NCBI GenBank assembly: GCA_013368325.1
Contig: JAACJK010000069.1
Span: 124,001-188,000 of the forward strand
Length of the DNA stretch: 64,000 nucleotides
Direction of reading: 5' to 3'
DNA from: Ephemerocybe angulata
Lineage: Eukaryota; Basidiomycota; Agaricomycetes; Agaricales; Psathyrellaceae
In this document: positions 12,021-22,586 of the stretch, one piece after another
Position numbering within the stretch: position 1 is the stretch's first letter
Layout of the letters: each line of letters begins with the position of its first letter
The notes under the pieces: model-generated
Told to the model about the DNA's origin: nothing
The model's database searches: none
Seen by the model: the letters and a program-made list of their open reading frames with translations, nothing else
Translations under genes and position numbers: made by a program

Positions 12021-12573
12021 ATATTTCATGTAGTACATAGACAGTCTCGAAGAATGGCGATCCTCTTCTCAACCTCTTCTGACGACGATGAGTGAATGTC
12101 AGTTCACGTCCTACGGGAATACTGTAGCACACACACCTTGTTTAATTGCTACACCAATCTCGCTTTTCCAGCCAGATTCCCTTTCCCTGACGCAAACTAA
12201 GAACACCACACCTCCATCCTGACTCTCATTCGCTCAGGTATCGGCTCTTTAGATGCTGCTCTGAAGCTATCGGGCTCGAGGAGGGATGTAGGGCACGCCT
12301 TGGATGAGCCGGGTCACGAAAAACGCTTATTCTGAGACATATGACGCTGTTTCAAGCACATAGAAACTACTAGTGGAAGTAGAAAGTGCGTAAGAGTCCA
12401 GGATTGGGGAAGATTGAGCGGGAAAGACAGGTAGAGCGTGAAGAAGAAACCCACCCGGCGATGCTCGGCCTCGGTAGCAGACTGCATCGCCACTTTTTCC
12501 CTTTTCGACTTGCCGAGTTGCCGGAACTGGAAAACCGGAAAAAGCGGTCAATTGATCCGTGCTTTTACTGATG

Positions 12574-15500
12574 TAGTCAAGGTCGCTGACCTTCTCAATG
12601 ACCTTGTAGGGGCCGAGCTGGAAGTCCCCAAGCTTTCGAGTGGGCACCTTGATGTTGATGTTCTTGGCGCTGAGCCAGACATAGTCGTCTACGGTGAAGG
12701 TGTGTGCTGTCCGCTTCCCAGCTTCGAAGGTTGTCTTCTGGCGGGCTTTCTCCATTCGTAAGGCCGCTTCAACGTCTTTCCGGGTGTCCAGAAGGTCCTG
12801 GATGCGTTCGTCGACACCGCGGACCCCGGTGGTAGCGCCGATGGGAATGTTGAAGTGGGGGGAGTAGCCGTAGATAACCTCGAAGGGGGAGCGATTATGA
12901 GCAGAATGGATGCGGGAGTTGATGACGAACTCAGCCATGGGGAGGTGCTGGTCCCAATCATCCTGTCGTCGACTGACGTAGAAGCGAAGGTGCTTCTCAA
13001 CTTCCTGGTTTGCGCGCTCGGTCTGGCCGTTGGCCTGAGGGTGGTATGCCGTCGTGAGGTTGGATCCAATCCCAAGGCGTTGAAGGAGAGTGCGCATGAC
13101 GTTAGAGGTGAACTGGGGCCCTCGGTCGCTGATGAAACGAAGGGGCAAACCGTGGAGGCGGAAGATCTCTCGGTAGTAGATGTCGACGACGCCTTCAGTC
13201 GAGATGGTGGAGGAGCAGGGGAGTGCGTGGATCTGCTTGGTGAAGAAGTCGGTGAAGACGATGACTGCATCGAATCCATGGGCAGGTGGTAGCTGTGTGA
13301 TGAGGTCAACTCCAACAGCCTCCCAAGGGCCTTCGGGGACGTCCATGGGCTGGGTGAGGGCACGAGGGTGCTGGGCATGCTTGCGTCGGGCACAGAGGTC
13401 GCAGCCTTCGACGTACTTCTTCACAAAAGCGCGCATCGTGGGCAACCAGTACAACCGCTCGACCCGTTCAAGGGTTGCATGGTTCCCGGGATGGCCTGAA
13501 GTGGGGTCATCGTGGCACTGCTTTACCACCTCTCGCTGGAGTTCCTCGTCTGCTGGGACATATACCTTGCCTCTGAACCGTACTAACCCATTCTCCTCTG
13601 TCCACTCTGTCAACCCGTTGACGAGTTTCTGGGGACCGAACTTGCGCAGCTTCTCTAGCCCTCCCAAGACCACAGACTCGCGTGCACTCGCACGACGAAT
13701 TCGGTCTTCGAGGGGGTTGGTGAACTGGGAAGCGGCCGCGAGTTTGGCGAAGTGTTCAGGGCGGAGGACAGTGCGCTGGGTGTTGTCGTCAGAGTCCGAG
13801 ACGTGATGGTGGGGCATGCGCGAGAGGGGGTCAGCTTGGGTGTTAGCGGCACCCGGGCGGTGTTCGAGACGGAAATCGAAGCGAGAGAGGTACAGGGCCC
13901 ATCTCGCCTGTCGTCGTGCCAGATCTTGAGCAGTGCCCCAGTACTTCAGGTTAGCATGATCGGTTACGATCCCAAAGGTATCAGGGAGACCTTCCAGGAA
14001 AGGGCGCCAATCCTTAAGGGCTTCGATGATGGCTAGCATCTCCCGGTCATAGATCTCGTAGTTCCGTTGAGCTGGGTCCATAGACGCTGATCGGAAGGCG
14101 ACAGGGTGCCAAGCGCCATCAGCAGCTTGCTGAAGAAGAGCACCTCCAGTGGCAAAACCAGAGGCGTCGACTTCGATGCAAGTTGGGCGGTCAGGATCCC
14201 AGAGGGCGAGGACAGGGGCAGAGATGAAGGCATCACGGAGGGTTTCGAAGGCTTGCTGACGCTCGTCAGTCCATTCGAACAGGGTGTTCTTCTTGGTGAG
14301 GTCATGGAGGGGGCGGGCGACTTTGGAGAAGTCCTTGATGAAGCGGCGGTAGAAGTTGGCAAAGCCCAGGAATCCTCGGACTTCGCGGACGTTGCGCGGT
14401 ACGGGCCAGCCACGGACGGCTTGGACCTTAGCAGGGTCCATGCTCACCTCTCCCTCTCGGATAACCATACCCAGATACTCGATCTCCTCCTTCTCGAACT
14501 CACACTTCTCTGGACGTAGGTAGAGGTCATGCTGGCGCAGGCGACGAAGGACTTCGTGGGTGATGCGGCGGTGTTCTTCCAGGTCCATGGTGAAGATGAG
14601 GATGTCGTCGAGGTAGACCGCCACTTTGCCGGAGGCGACCAGATCTGAGAAGATCGAGTTCATGAGGCCCTGGAATGTGGCAGGTGAGTTGGTTAGACCG
14701 AAAAACATGACTTTGGGTTCGAAGAGGCCTCGGCTAGTAGCGAACACAGCTTTCCATTCATCTCCCTCCTTTATGCGGACATTGTTGTATCCCCAGCGGA
14801 CGTCAAATTTGGTGAAGTATTTGGCACCTCGAAGACGGCTGATGATGTCGGCGACAAGAGGGAGTGGGTACCGGTTCTTGATGGTGTACTCGTTGAGACG
14901 GCGATAGTCCTGGATGAAGCGGAGTGTTCCGTCCTTCTTCTTGATGAAGAAGACCGGGGAGGAGATGGGCGACTTAGAGGGTTGGATGTATCCTTTGGCG
15001 AGGTTCTCCTGAAGGAACGTATCGAGCACAGCCTGTTCATCTAGGGACATGGGGTAGATCTTGGTGCGGATGTTGGCTGGAGCACCAGGCGTGAGCTCGA
15101 TGGCATGATCCCAATCCTTGTGGCTTGGCAGGCGAGTGGATTCTTGTTCAGAAAAGACGGCGGCGTGTTCTCGGTAGTGGGCAGGGATGATCTCATCGAG
15201 GGTTCTCTCCGGTTTACCTTTCTTCGCGTCCTCAGCGATCTTCTGGGAGTAAGTGAAGCCAGCCGAACACCACAGTTCCTCATCCGTGCGCTCGATGATG
15301 CCAGCTCGAAGCCAGCGGCGTCGGGTTGCTCGGTTAGCACGGATTCGGCAGAAGGGGGTTTTGGGCTTCTCTTCCACAGGAGGGGGCGACGACGGTGGGG
15401 CAGGTTCAGGAGTTGGAGAGCTGGGGAGCGTGGGCCAAGAGGCGTAGATCTCCTCCAGAATCGCTCCATCAGAGGGTTCCCCTAAGTCCAAACACGGATG

Positions 15501-16174
15501 TCTTTCCTCCGGCACCTCCTCTACCGAGGCGCGGGGATGACGGCATGAAGGTAGGAGCTCTGGAACGGATGCGATGGGGTCTGGGGGTGCGCTCGAGGCA
15601 TAGATCTCTTCCAGGATGGATCCGTTGGACAGTTCCCCCAGAGCATGGCTCGGGTTCGGGTCCTCCAGAACATCCTCGATGGTGGCTCGGGGGTTGATGC
15701 GCACAATACCCTTTGTCCAGTCAATCTCTGGGTTAATTATAACCTGGCGAAGCCAGGGGAGTCCCAGGATGATGTTCTCGCCTCCTAGGTCAGTGACAAG
15801 AAAGTCCGTCCAGCGGTTATGGGGTCCGACCGTGAGGTGAAGACGTGCGAAGTGGGTGATGTCCCCGGCGGTATTTGGGGAGCCATCAATGTTGCGAAGG
15901 AGGATAGGGTGACGGAGTGGGAAGGTTGTGATGTGATGCTTTAGGACAAAGGGGTGGTCAAGAAAGAGGGCGGTAGCCCCACAATCTATCATGGCTGCTG
16001 AGCTAGTGCTCCTGTTGCGACCTCTCAACATCGTTCGTACTCGGAAATGGTCTGAAGTAGGATCGATTTCACGAATAGAACTAATGGTACATGATGAGAT
16101 GGAGTCATAGGAGGAGGTGGAACACATAGCGATGGGTACGCGTGCGGCAGCACGGACGGGCACCCGCTTCAAAA
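12574..16174 (-). pseudogene. Chromovirus pol, protease to integrase, truncated by Plavaka 1
   Basis: About 1200 codons remain. The protease has the active site as MIDCGATALFLD near residue 63 (Cys where Ser or Thr is usual). Reverse transcriptase covers about 370-540 with YLDDIL at 520. RNase H has VDASGFATGG near 668. The integrase zinc domain has H887, H894, C924 and C927, and its catalytic D956, D1016 and E1052 (VGVDLITQL, SDRGPQFTS, QTERANQEV). The frame reads on to 12327 inside the Plavaka element, but true pol sequence stops at KVSDLDY (12574), before the chromodomain found at 4936-5265. It has no ATG of its own at the gag junction and lies in the -1 frame to gag, so expression by frameshifting is likely. 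The product would be non-functional because of the insertion. Confidence 0.93.
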
Positions 16175-17461
16175 ACCCGGCCTGTCGTTGGCGAGGAGCC
16201 CAAAGAGATGGTTCTGCTCAGTGAGGGTAGCCTCCAGGCGTGCAAACCTAGGGTCCTCGGGCGTCGTCGAAGGGGCAGGGGACGAGACGTTGGGGGCAGA
16301 GGTCTCGCCTGGGAAGAGGGTAAAGGGGGTGTCGCTGGTCGTGGCAGCTGCCTTCTGGGAGCGTCGGGCTCCTCGGCCTTTCTCGTTGCCTAGGTACTTG
16401 TCCTGGCAGACGGCCTCGATGTGCCCGATGCGGGCGCAGTATCCACACTTGGTGGCCTCATGTCCTCCTGCCGACTTCAGGTGGGCCTTGGAGCCGCACC
16501 CATAGCAGCGACCTCGCATGAGCTTGGTGAAGTCTTCGTGGGTGCGAGCCGTCGAGCTTCGGCTAGCGTCGACATCCATGGCGTAGGGGTCGCGAGCGGC
16601 AGTGGGAGGGGAGTAGGCAGTGGAACCCTTGGTACGAGGGCCTTCCGCCATGCTGTCGCGCATGTGGAAGTCAACCTTGACGGCGAGCTGGACGAGCTCC
16701 TCGAAGCTGGCAGGCGCTTTGGCGAAGGAGGCCATGGTCAACCAGGCACGGGCGTCTTTGGAGAGGCCCTGCTTGAAGCGATGGCCAAGGTCCGACTCGG
16801 AGTAGTCCATGTGTCCGGAGACCTCCTGGAAGCGCGCTGCGTACTGCGCAACTGTCTTGTTGCCCTGGGTGATGGACTCGAGTTCCCTCTGGGCTTCGAC
16901 GTTGTTGTCCGAGGCCATGAAGCGGGCCTTGAAGGCCTTGACGAACTCGTCCCACGATCCGCTGAAGGGGAAAGGGGTGACGGGAACAGCGGTTTGGTTG
17001 GCTGTGGTAGCGGCCGCAGCAGCGGCTTGGGTGGTGGCATGGGCCTCGATGTCTTGGAGGTAGCGGACGGCCCATATCGCGGCTTCCCCCTGCAGGAGCG
17101 AGAGGGCATGGATGATCCACTGCTCAGGAGCAATCTCGTGGAAGCCAGTGGTAGTGTTGAGCTTGTTGAGGGGGGCTTCCTTCGATCGGGCCCACATGGT
17201 GTAGTACTGGAGGAATCGCCAGGCGTCGGTGGAACCTCCCTTGAAAGGCTCCGGGCGAGCCATGCTGGAGCCGGTGGACACGTTGACAGCCCCAACCTGG
17301 GTGGTGTTAGAGGCTGGAGCGGGTGCAGGTGGGGCTACGGCGGAGGCAGCTTGGGTTTGAGCGGTAGCCAGTTTGTTCAGCTGCTCGTTGGTCTTCTCCT
17401 GAGCTTGTATAAGCTTGGTGAAGAGGGTTTCGAGACGTTGGGCAGATGCGGCGTCGGCCAT
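16169..17461 (-). CDS. Chromovirus gag
   Basis: A single frame of 430 aa starts ATG at 17461. An N-terminal helical QAQEKTNEQLNKL region and an Ala/Pro linker precede the capsid-like core (RPEPFKGGSTDAWRFLQYY, GSWDEFVKAFKARF, VAQYAARFQEV, RFKQGLSKDARAWL), which is typical of Ty3/Gypsy gag. Near the C-terminus are cysteine motifs: CYGCGSKAH and a full CCHC knuckle CGYCARIGHIEAVC, which would bind genomic RNA. It ends in the TGA at 16169-16171, overlapping the frameshift signal. The gene is intact. Confidence 0.93.
   Translation of the reverse strand: MADAASAQRLETLFTKLIQAQEKTNEQLNKLATAQTQAASAVAPPAPAPASNTTQVGAVNVSTGSSMARPEPFKGGSTDAWRFLQYYTMWARSKEAPLNKLNTTTGFHEIAPEQWIIHALSLLQGEAAIWAVRYLQDIEAHATTQAAAAAATTANQTAVPVTPFPFSGSWDEFVKAFKARFMASDNNVEAQRELESITQGNKTVAQYAARFQEVSGHMDYSESDLGHRFKQGLSKDARAWLTMASFAKAPASFEELVQLAVKVDFHMRDSMAEGPRTKGSTAYSPPTAARDPYAMDVDASRSSTARTHEDFTKLMRGRCYGCGSKAHLKSAGGHEATKCGYCARIGHIEAVCQDKYLGNEKGRGARRSQKAAATTSDTPFTLFPGETSAPNVSSPAPSTTPEDPRFARLEATLTEQNHLFGLLANDRPGF
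16172..16178 (-). promoter_or_regulatory. Putative -1 ribosomal frameshift heptamer GGGTTTT
   Basis: On the minus strand gag ends CCG GGT TTT TGA. The heptamer G GGT TTT fits X XXY YYZ and directly abuts the gag stop. Slipping back one base gives TTT TTG AAG CGG, exactly the pol frame, which is open without a nearby ATG. Frameshifting is an inference from sequence. Confidence 0.75.
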
Positions 17462-17908
17462 GGTAGAGGGTGGACTTGGGTAGTCAGGGAGTTTCGGGGA
17501 GTACGGCGGCGGAGGAGACGATGGGGGTGGGACGCGACTAGGCGGGCTGGTAGGGTGCAGGTATTGTGGGACTAGTGGTAGGACTAGTTCTCCACGGAGG
17601 CCAGAGAGGTAGAAGCCTGGGATAGAATCCTGGGTTTCCTTAGCGTGGGGGCAGGGCTGTTCTGCGCAGTCAGTGTAGACGATTGAGCCGTTCCGGTCGA
17701 TGTACCAGTAGACTGAGGAGAAGACCGAATCGGTGGTGGATCAGAGATAGGCGGAGTCGATCTGTAGGCCGTGAAGCTGCAGTTCACAGCTGTCTGGTTC
17801 AGAGCCGTCAGAGGCTGCAGGTGAGGGTGAACGGGTGGGCGCGATGGTGCCGGCTAGCAGGGCTGCGAGGACGATGGACGTCGGCGCAGTTGGGAGGACT
17901 TGATCTAA
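17462..17908 (-). other. Chromovirus 5' leader between LTR and gag
   Basis: This is 447 bp of untranslated leader in element orientation. It has a short frame starting MNCSFTAYRS (17787-17584), with no similarity that I recognise; it could be an upstream reading frame. The primer-binding position is at its 17908 end. Confidence 0.6.
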
Positions 17909-18458
17909 TGTGGCGAAGACGCTGGCTGATGTCGGGCGAGCGACGAGCAGGGAGCAGAGAGCAGAGGAGCAGAGGTCGGACGAGCGACAAGCAGCGATGC
18001 AGATACAAGGGCTGTATAGTCAAAGGTAAATAGAATACAGGGAATAGGAGCGAAGCGACTATGTACCTGTATAGTCAAAGAGATCAAGTGGGGAATAATG
18101 AATGAGTAGCTACGAGTATATATGTGTCCAGATGATCTCGAACGAAAATAGAACAATAGAATGATCCAGAGAACAATAGAGTCCATATGAGTCGATATGA
18201 CTAAAAGGCAGCGCGCGGGCAGTGCGCCTGAGAACAAAGGTGTGAACAAGGTGTGAACGTGCTGTGCACGAGAATAAGAAGCACGAACGTGCTGTGCATG
18301 AAGTGAGGGGAAGGCTCAGAAGAGCGAAGGCAGTGTGAAGGTGTGCAAGGGTGTGCAAAGGTGTGCAAGAGTGTGCAGGAATGCGCACGAATGAATAGTA
18401 AAGGAAGAAATGAAAGGAAAAGAAGAGAAAATAAGTAGGCTGACCAGTGTTCACGACA
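17909..18458 (-). repeat. LTR of the chromovirus (5' LTR in element orientation)
   Basis: The partner of 4352-4901 has the same 550-bp length and two visible substitutions. It is followed by GACCC (18459-18463), the target duplication. The sequence to its right continues the MULE transposase frame. Confidence 0.95.
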
Positions 18459-21400
18459 GACCCACTGGGAGTGTGGGGTAGTACTTCTGCTTACCCCGCA
18501 CCCATCCTTCCCCATGAACCGAGAGTACAGTGGCGCGACGGTGGGCATCGTGGGCATCACCGCCAGCAAGATAAGAAGAATGAAGAAAAGTCGTCGGGTA
18601 ATGCGTCCAACGAGGAGGAACAGCTTCAGCAACGGGAATTTGACCGGGGCCACAATCAGACAAAGAAGGGAAAGGAGCGCACTCGAGAGACGAAGCGTCC
18701 TGTTCAGGCAAAGCCTCCAGACTCGGACACAGGTAAGTAATATTCTTATTAACATTGGCATGGAGTTGACACCTGTTGCAGCAGGCAGCGATACATCTTC
18801 GGACGGCAGTAGGTCTGAGGATAATGGCCTGGTGGAAGACGATGAATCGGACGACAACTCTGCATGGCCAGACGGAGAAGTCCATAGGTCTGGGCCTTTA
18901 TCTCAAAAACACTCTATCACGGACACGCACTACGCCTGGCGGTCAATCGGCCATAGGAGCTACATGGATATCCCTAACGTTAACGTGAACGCATGCCTCG
19001 GCGTATTCAAGTGCTCGAAATGTGGGAAGATTACCAGACCGAAGACGTACCCGAGGGGTGGTCATCTACGAGCTCGTAAACCATGCGATACACCACGATG
19101 CAGACCCAAAACTGGAGACGACACTGGCCTCTTCCCGGACGAAATATCATGTCCTGATGCACATAGCTTTACTTGGACTGAGAAGCTAGCCGACGGCAAG
19201 GAGCTATTCCACTGGGCACACGAAGGCACCCACCAGCACCCTAGACCCCCTCCGAAGGAGCTCACGAAGAAAGAAAAGAAGGAACTCAAGAAGGTTGTCA
19301 GGCGGAACCCAAAGGCGACGGTGCACGAACTTCGGACTGGAGACTTAATGTTGAACTCGGCCCCCTTGCACGAGGTCTCTCAGGTCCTAGCAAGCCCCAG
19401 TGCAGCGCGCTACCAGGTAAACAAAGCTCACCAAGCTACTGGCCTTCTACCCAATCCTTCCAGCACCGGAGGTTTTGCGGTCATGTCCTCTTTGAACCGT
19501 GTTCAGGACAGTTCCGGAGGTGATGTGCTGGTGGAGGTGGGAATACAGCCATGCACCTACATCGTTATCCAAACGGCATGGATGCGCGGGCGCCTGCGGG
19601 AATCAATCGAGGAGTGGTTTGAAGACACTCGGGATACTGAATCCCGCCATGGGCTGGTTACAGATGGAAATGAAATGTTCTTCCGCGAAGGAGGACTTCT
19701 AGCAACATGTGTCTTCGACACGGTCACCCTTTCCTGGGTCCCAATTCTTTACACCTGGATGCTTAGGAAGGATGCAGATCACTTTCGCCCCCACTTTCGT
19801 TATCTGAACCAGATTGTGATGGAGGTAACGGGCGAGAGGTTTGAACCAAAGTATTTGCTACATGTGAGTTCCTGGGAATCGGGAATCGGTAGTAGGGTCG
19901 TACTCATACAGGTGTTCATTCCAACAGATTGTTGATTTCTCGCAAGCTCAGCGGAAGGCCCATGCAGAAGAGTATGCAGACACTGTACTCACGACCATGG
20001 CGGATGCCACAAAGCGTTTGGATCCAAGTGCCATTAATGCGCAGCGTGCGGCATTGTTTATAGAAGCTGAGCAGGCTCTTGTAGGGTGCGCAGTCCACTT
20101 TGAGCGTTCTGTGAAGCGGATTGCGCAGACAGCTGCGCTAGTGCCACCTGCGAAGCTCGAGCATTTCCGCTGCCTCATTCGGGCTTTGCTTTCCGATTCT
20201 GGGGATGCCAGCACACCCACAGCAGCTATTGCTGCATTCGAGTCTACTGTTGCCAAGCTTCGAGCAGAATTTCCGCCAATCAGGTCATGGCTTAACTGGT
20301 GGCTTCAGCCTCACATCGCACCTATGATTTTTCCCGCATGCAGCAACATGGATCCCTCTCTCCGCAGCCAGGTTCCAAAGACAACAAATGGAATCGAAGC
20401 TCAGCACTCTTTGCTCAATCGTTCTGTCGGTGGAAACAATGACTTGGTAGACGGCATCAAGAAACTCATTCTGCATGTAGAGGAGAGAAAGAGTGTTTAC
20501 GATGCTATAACTGGTAAGCAGTGTCCTTTCAGATATGCTTACACGCTATGAACGAATCCTCACCAATCCTCCTACTACTAGCTGGTGTCATGCGCGCCTC
20601 CGGGCCCCAAACTCCAAAGCCTCGCAACTTTAAGCCATATGAAAATGATGGACGAGCACCGGACACTGTGGCTCGAATTACGGCTGCACAGCGATTGACT
20701 CTCACAAAACAGCCAGAGTCTAAACTCTTGCTCCTTGCGTACCGGTGGAGCAGGGGAAACTCATGCTTCCACGATGTTGGGCGAGAGCTCTGGTTCCGTG
20801 CATTTCTTCAATGGTCACACGAGCAACAGGAGGAGTATGCCAGGCGTCTCAAAGCGGACACATACATGTCACTCCTCATCCAGCACTTCATTCGGAGACG
20901 GAAGGCGCTCGAGAACCCCAAGATCACTGCAAAGGAATACAAGCAAGAGCTCGACCAGGGGCAGAATGACACTCATACCTATCTTGCTGGAAAGTGGGGA
21001 CTACTCAAGGATCATACCTACGCAAACTCGTTAGAATGGCTTACATGTGCGGTGAAGGTATGTTTTTGAGCTCTGAATTTAAGGCTAGCAGTGATAACCC
21101 TCCTTCAGGATGGACCTCAGACACTGGAAGCGGAAGCAGAGTTTGGTCTGCAGCAACTCGTTTTTCGACAATGCATGCAAGGGCACACAACACTCGAATA
21201 TGAACCATCGCACCCTCTCATTTCACCCCACATCGATATATGCTACACAAGAGCTCTGTTGCACGAGGGTGCCGTGAAGAGTCCTTTAATGATAGGCGAC
21301 TACCTATCTCATTGGCTCCCAACGGTGGACGGGCTACCAGGCTCCACGGAATTTCTGCACGCTGGACAATACGAAACTCGGCCTTGCACAGACCTGGAGC

Positions 21401-22083
21401 ACAATGGTTGCCGTGAGCCTGCTCGAGTTACGGAGGTCAAGCTCAAGTAGCCCCGAGTTCTTACTTTTGGCGTGGAAGGGATGCCATCCAGTACTGATTG
21501 GGAAAGGTCACCTTGTGGTCATCAACATAACCCACCTTTCTTTCCGCTCAGCTTTGAATTGGAGGATGGAACGAACGAGCAGAACATAGCGAAGGTCTCG
21601 TACGAGCTCGTTGGAAGGACTTACTGGCAGGGAGGAAATCATTATGTCGCACATATTCTCGTTGATGGAGAGACATATGCGTACGATAATATGAAGCCTC
21701 CCACACAGGCGAAGGTCACTCCTGCTGCAGTTCTCAGCTCAAAGGTCAAAGCAGGTAGTCCGGTACCATCCGTCCTCGATACTACCAAAGTGACGAGCTT
21801 TTACGTGTACGTCAGAACATCGATGTATAACACCGTACGTATGCAACGTCTTTTACTCTGCTAACTCTGCTGATGTTTTGAATATTTTCAGACCACCAGG
21901 CCATACGATGTGCTTGTGAAAGAAGCGGGATGGTATGCCTCATACTATTCCACCTATCTGCGACCACAAACCCTGGTCCACGACAGCGACAACGACTCAG
22001 GCAAAGGCAAATCAGCTAGCAGTACTGGGCAAACTCTGGCTCAACGCACTCGCCGCCGTGGTGACACCCTTCCTCCCGACTCG

Positions 22084-22586
22084 TAGTGCCTTACAGGCCC
22101 AGGCCCGGCCCAAAAGCCGCGGCTAAGGCCCGGCTTTGGGCGGCCAAGGCCCACCAAAATCCTGGGCCAAGCCTTGAGCCCCCAAATTGGTCGGGCCCGG
22201 CTCGGCTCACGGCTTAGGCCGCGGCTTTTGTATACAATTTTTTTCTAATGAATTTCGGTCTAGGTCAGTAATTTTTTGTATTGAATGTATAGTACTATTA
22301 GTGTGGTGGTCAGAAATACTTTCTATGTTCAAAATAATGCTTTGCAACGGTCAGGAATTGAACCGAGAGCCTCACAGAGACATTTTCACGGTCACAACCG
22401 CTGCACCATAAGGTCATATAATATATTACATCTACTCAAGGCCTAAGCCCCGGCTTTTTGGTCTGGGCCCGGCCTTGAGCCCAGCCCGGCCCTACTGCCA
22501 AATCGAGTAAGGCCCGGCTCGGCTTGGCCTGTAAGGGCCCGGCTAGGCCCAGCTCGCGGCTTTGAGCCCGAGCCTGTAAGGCACTA
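22084..22586. mobile_element. MITE-like element of 503 bp with inverted ends
   Basis: The ends are TAGTGCCTTACAGG and CCTGTAAGGCACTA, a 14-bp perfect inverted repeat within longer GGCCCGGCC-rich arms. It interrupts an otherwise continuous MULE frame (LPPDS before, RAKRAVEKN after). The restored codons suggest a 3-bp CTC duplication. The AT-rich middle holds a tRNA-like Pol III box pair. It encodes nothing. It may be a non-autonomous DNA element or a hybrid with a SINE-like core. Confidence 0.7.
22340..22415 (-). other. tRNA-like segment with Pol III A and B boxes
   Basis: The minus strand has an A box TGGTGCAGCGG (22408-22398) and a B box GGTTCAATTCC (22364-22354), both perfect to consensus at tRNA-like spacing. 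The acceptor and T stems do not pair well, so it is not called a functional tRNA. Confidence 0.5.

Larger units (their letters stand above)
5266..12573 (+). mobile_element. Plavaka-family DNA transposon 1 (CACTA-related), apparently intact
   Basis: The 7308-bp insertion lies in the chromovirus pol gene. It starts CATCAGTAA and ends TTACTGATG, an inverted repeat of 9 bp, and is flanked by TA (5264-5265 and 12574-12575). Subterminal regions carry repeated AAAAGTGGC and CGGTTTT words, as in CACTA-type elements. Between 5280 and 5670 only such terminal sequence is seen, and the same holds for 12020-12573. It carries two divergent genes: a transposase on plus and a companion on minus. Both appear free of stops after splicing. 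As it sits in a recently inserted retroelement, it must be younger still. Confidence 0.85.
4352..18458 (-). mobile_element. Ty3/Gypsy chromovirus, full length with internal Plavaka insertion
   Basis: Two direct 550-bp LTRs (4352-4901 and 17909-18458) begin TG and end CA and are flanked by a 5-bp duplication GACCC. The coding strand is minus: gag at 17461-16169, then pol, split by a 7.3-kb Plavaka element into 16174-12574 and 5265-4936. Next to the left LTR (3' LTR in element sense) the minus strand reads AGGAGGGGGGTAA, a good polypurine tract. Pol order is protease, reverse transcriptase, RNase H, integrase, chromodomain, which places it with chromoviruses. Without the inner insert the element is about 6.8 kb. 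I see two differences between the LTRs, so insertion looks recent. The sequence next to the 5' LTR (TTAGATCAAGTCC on the minus strand) is the primer-binding position; I cannot name the tRNA. Confidence 0.93.

Noticed and set aside
12327..12573. Extension of the pol frame beyond KVSDLDY
   Set aside because: These codons lie in the Plavaka right end; the true continuation is the chromodomain at 4936-5265.
16421..17575. 384-codon plus-strand frame over gag
   Set aside because: Mirror of the gag frame in GC-rich DNA; gag has clear capsid and zinc knuckle motifs.
22340..22415. Functional tRNA gene
   Set aside because: The A and B boxes are good but the acceptor and T stems do not pair.
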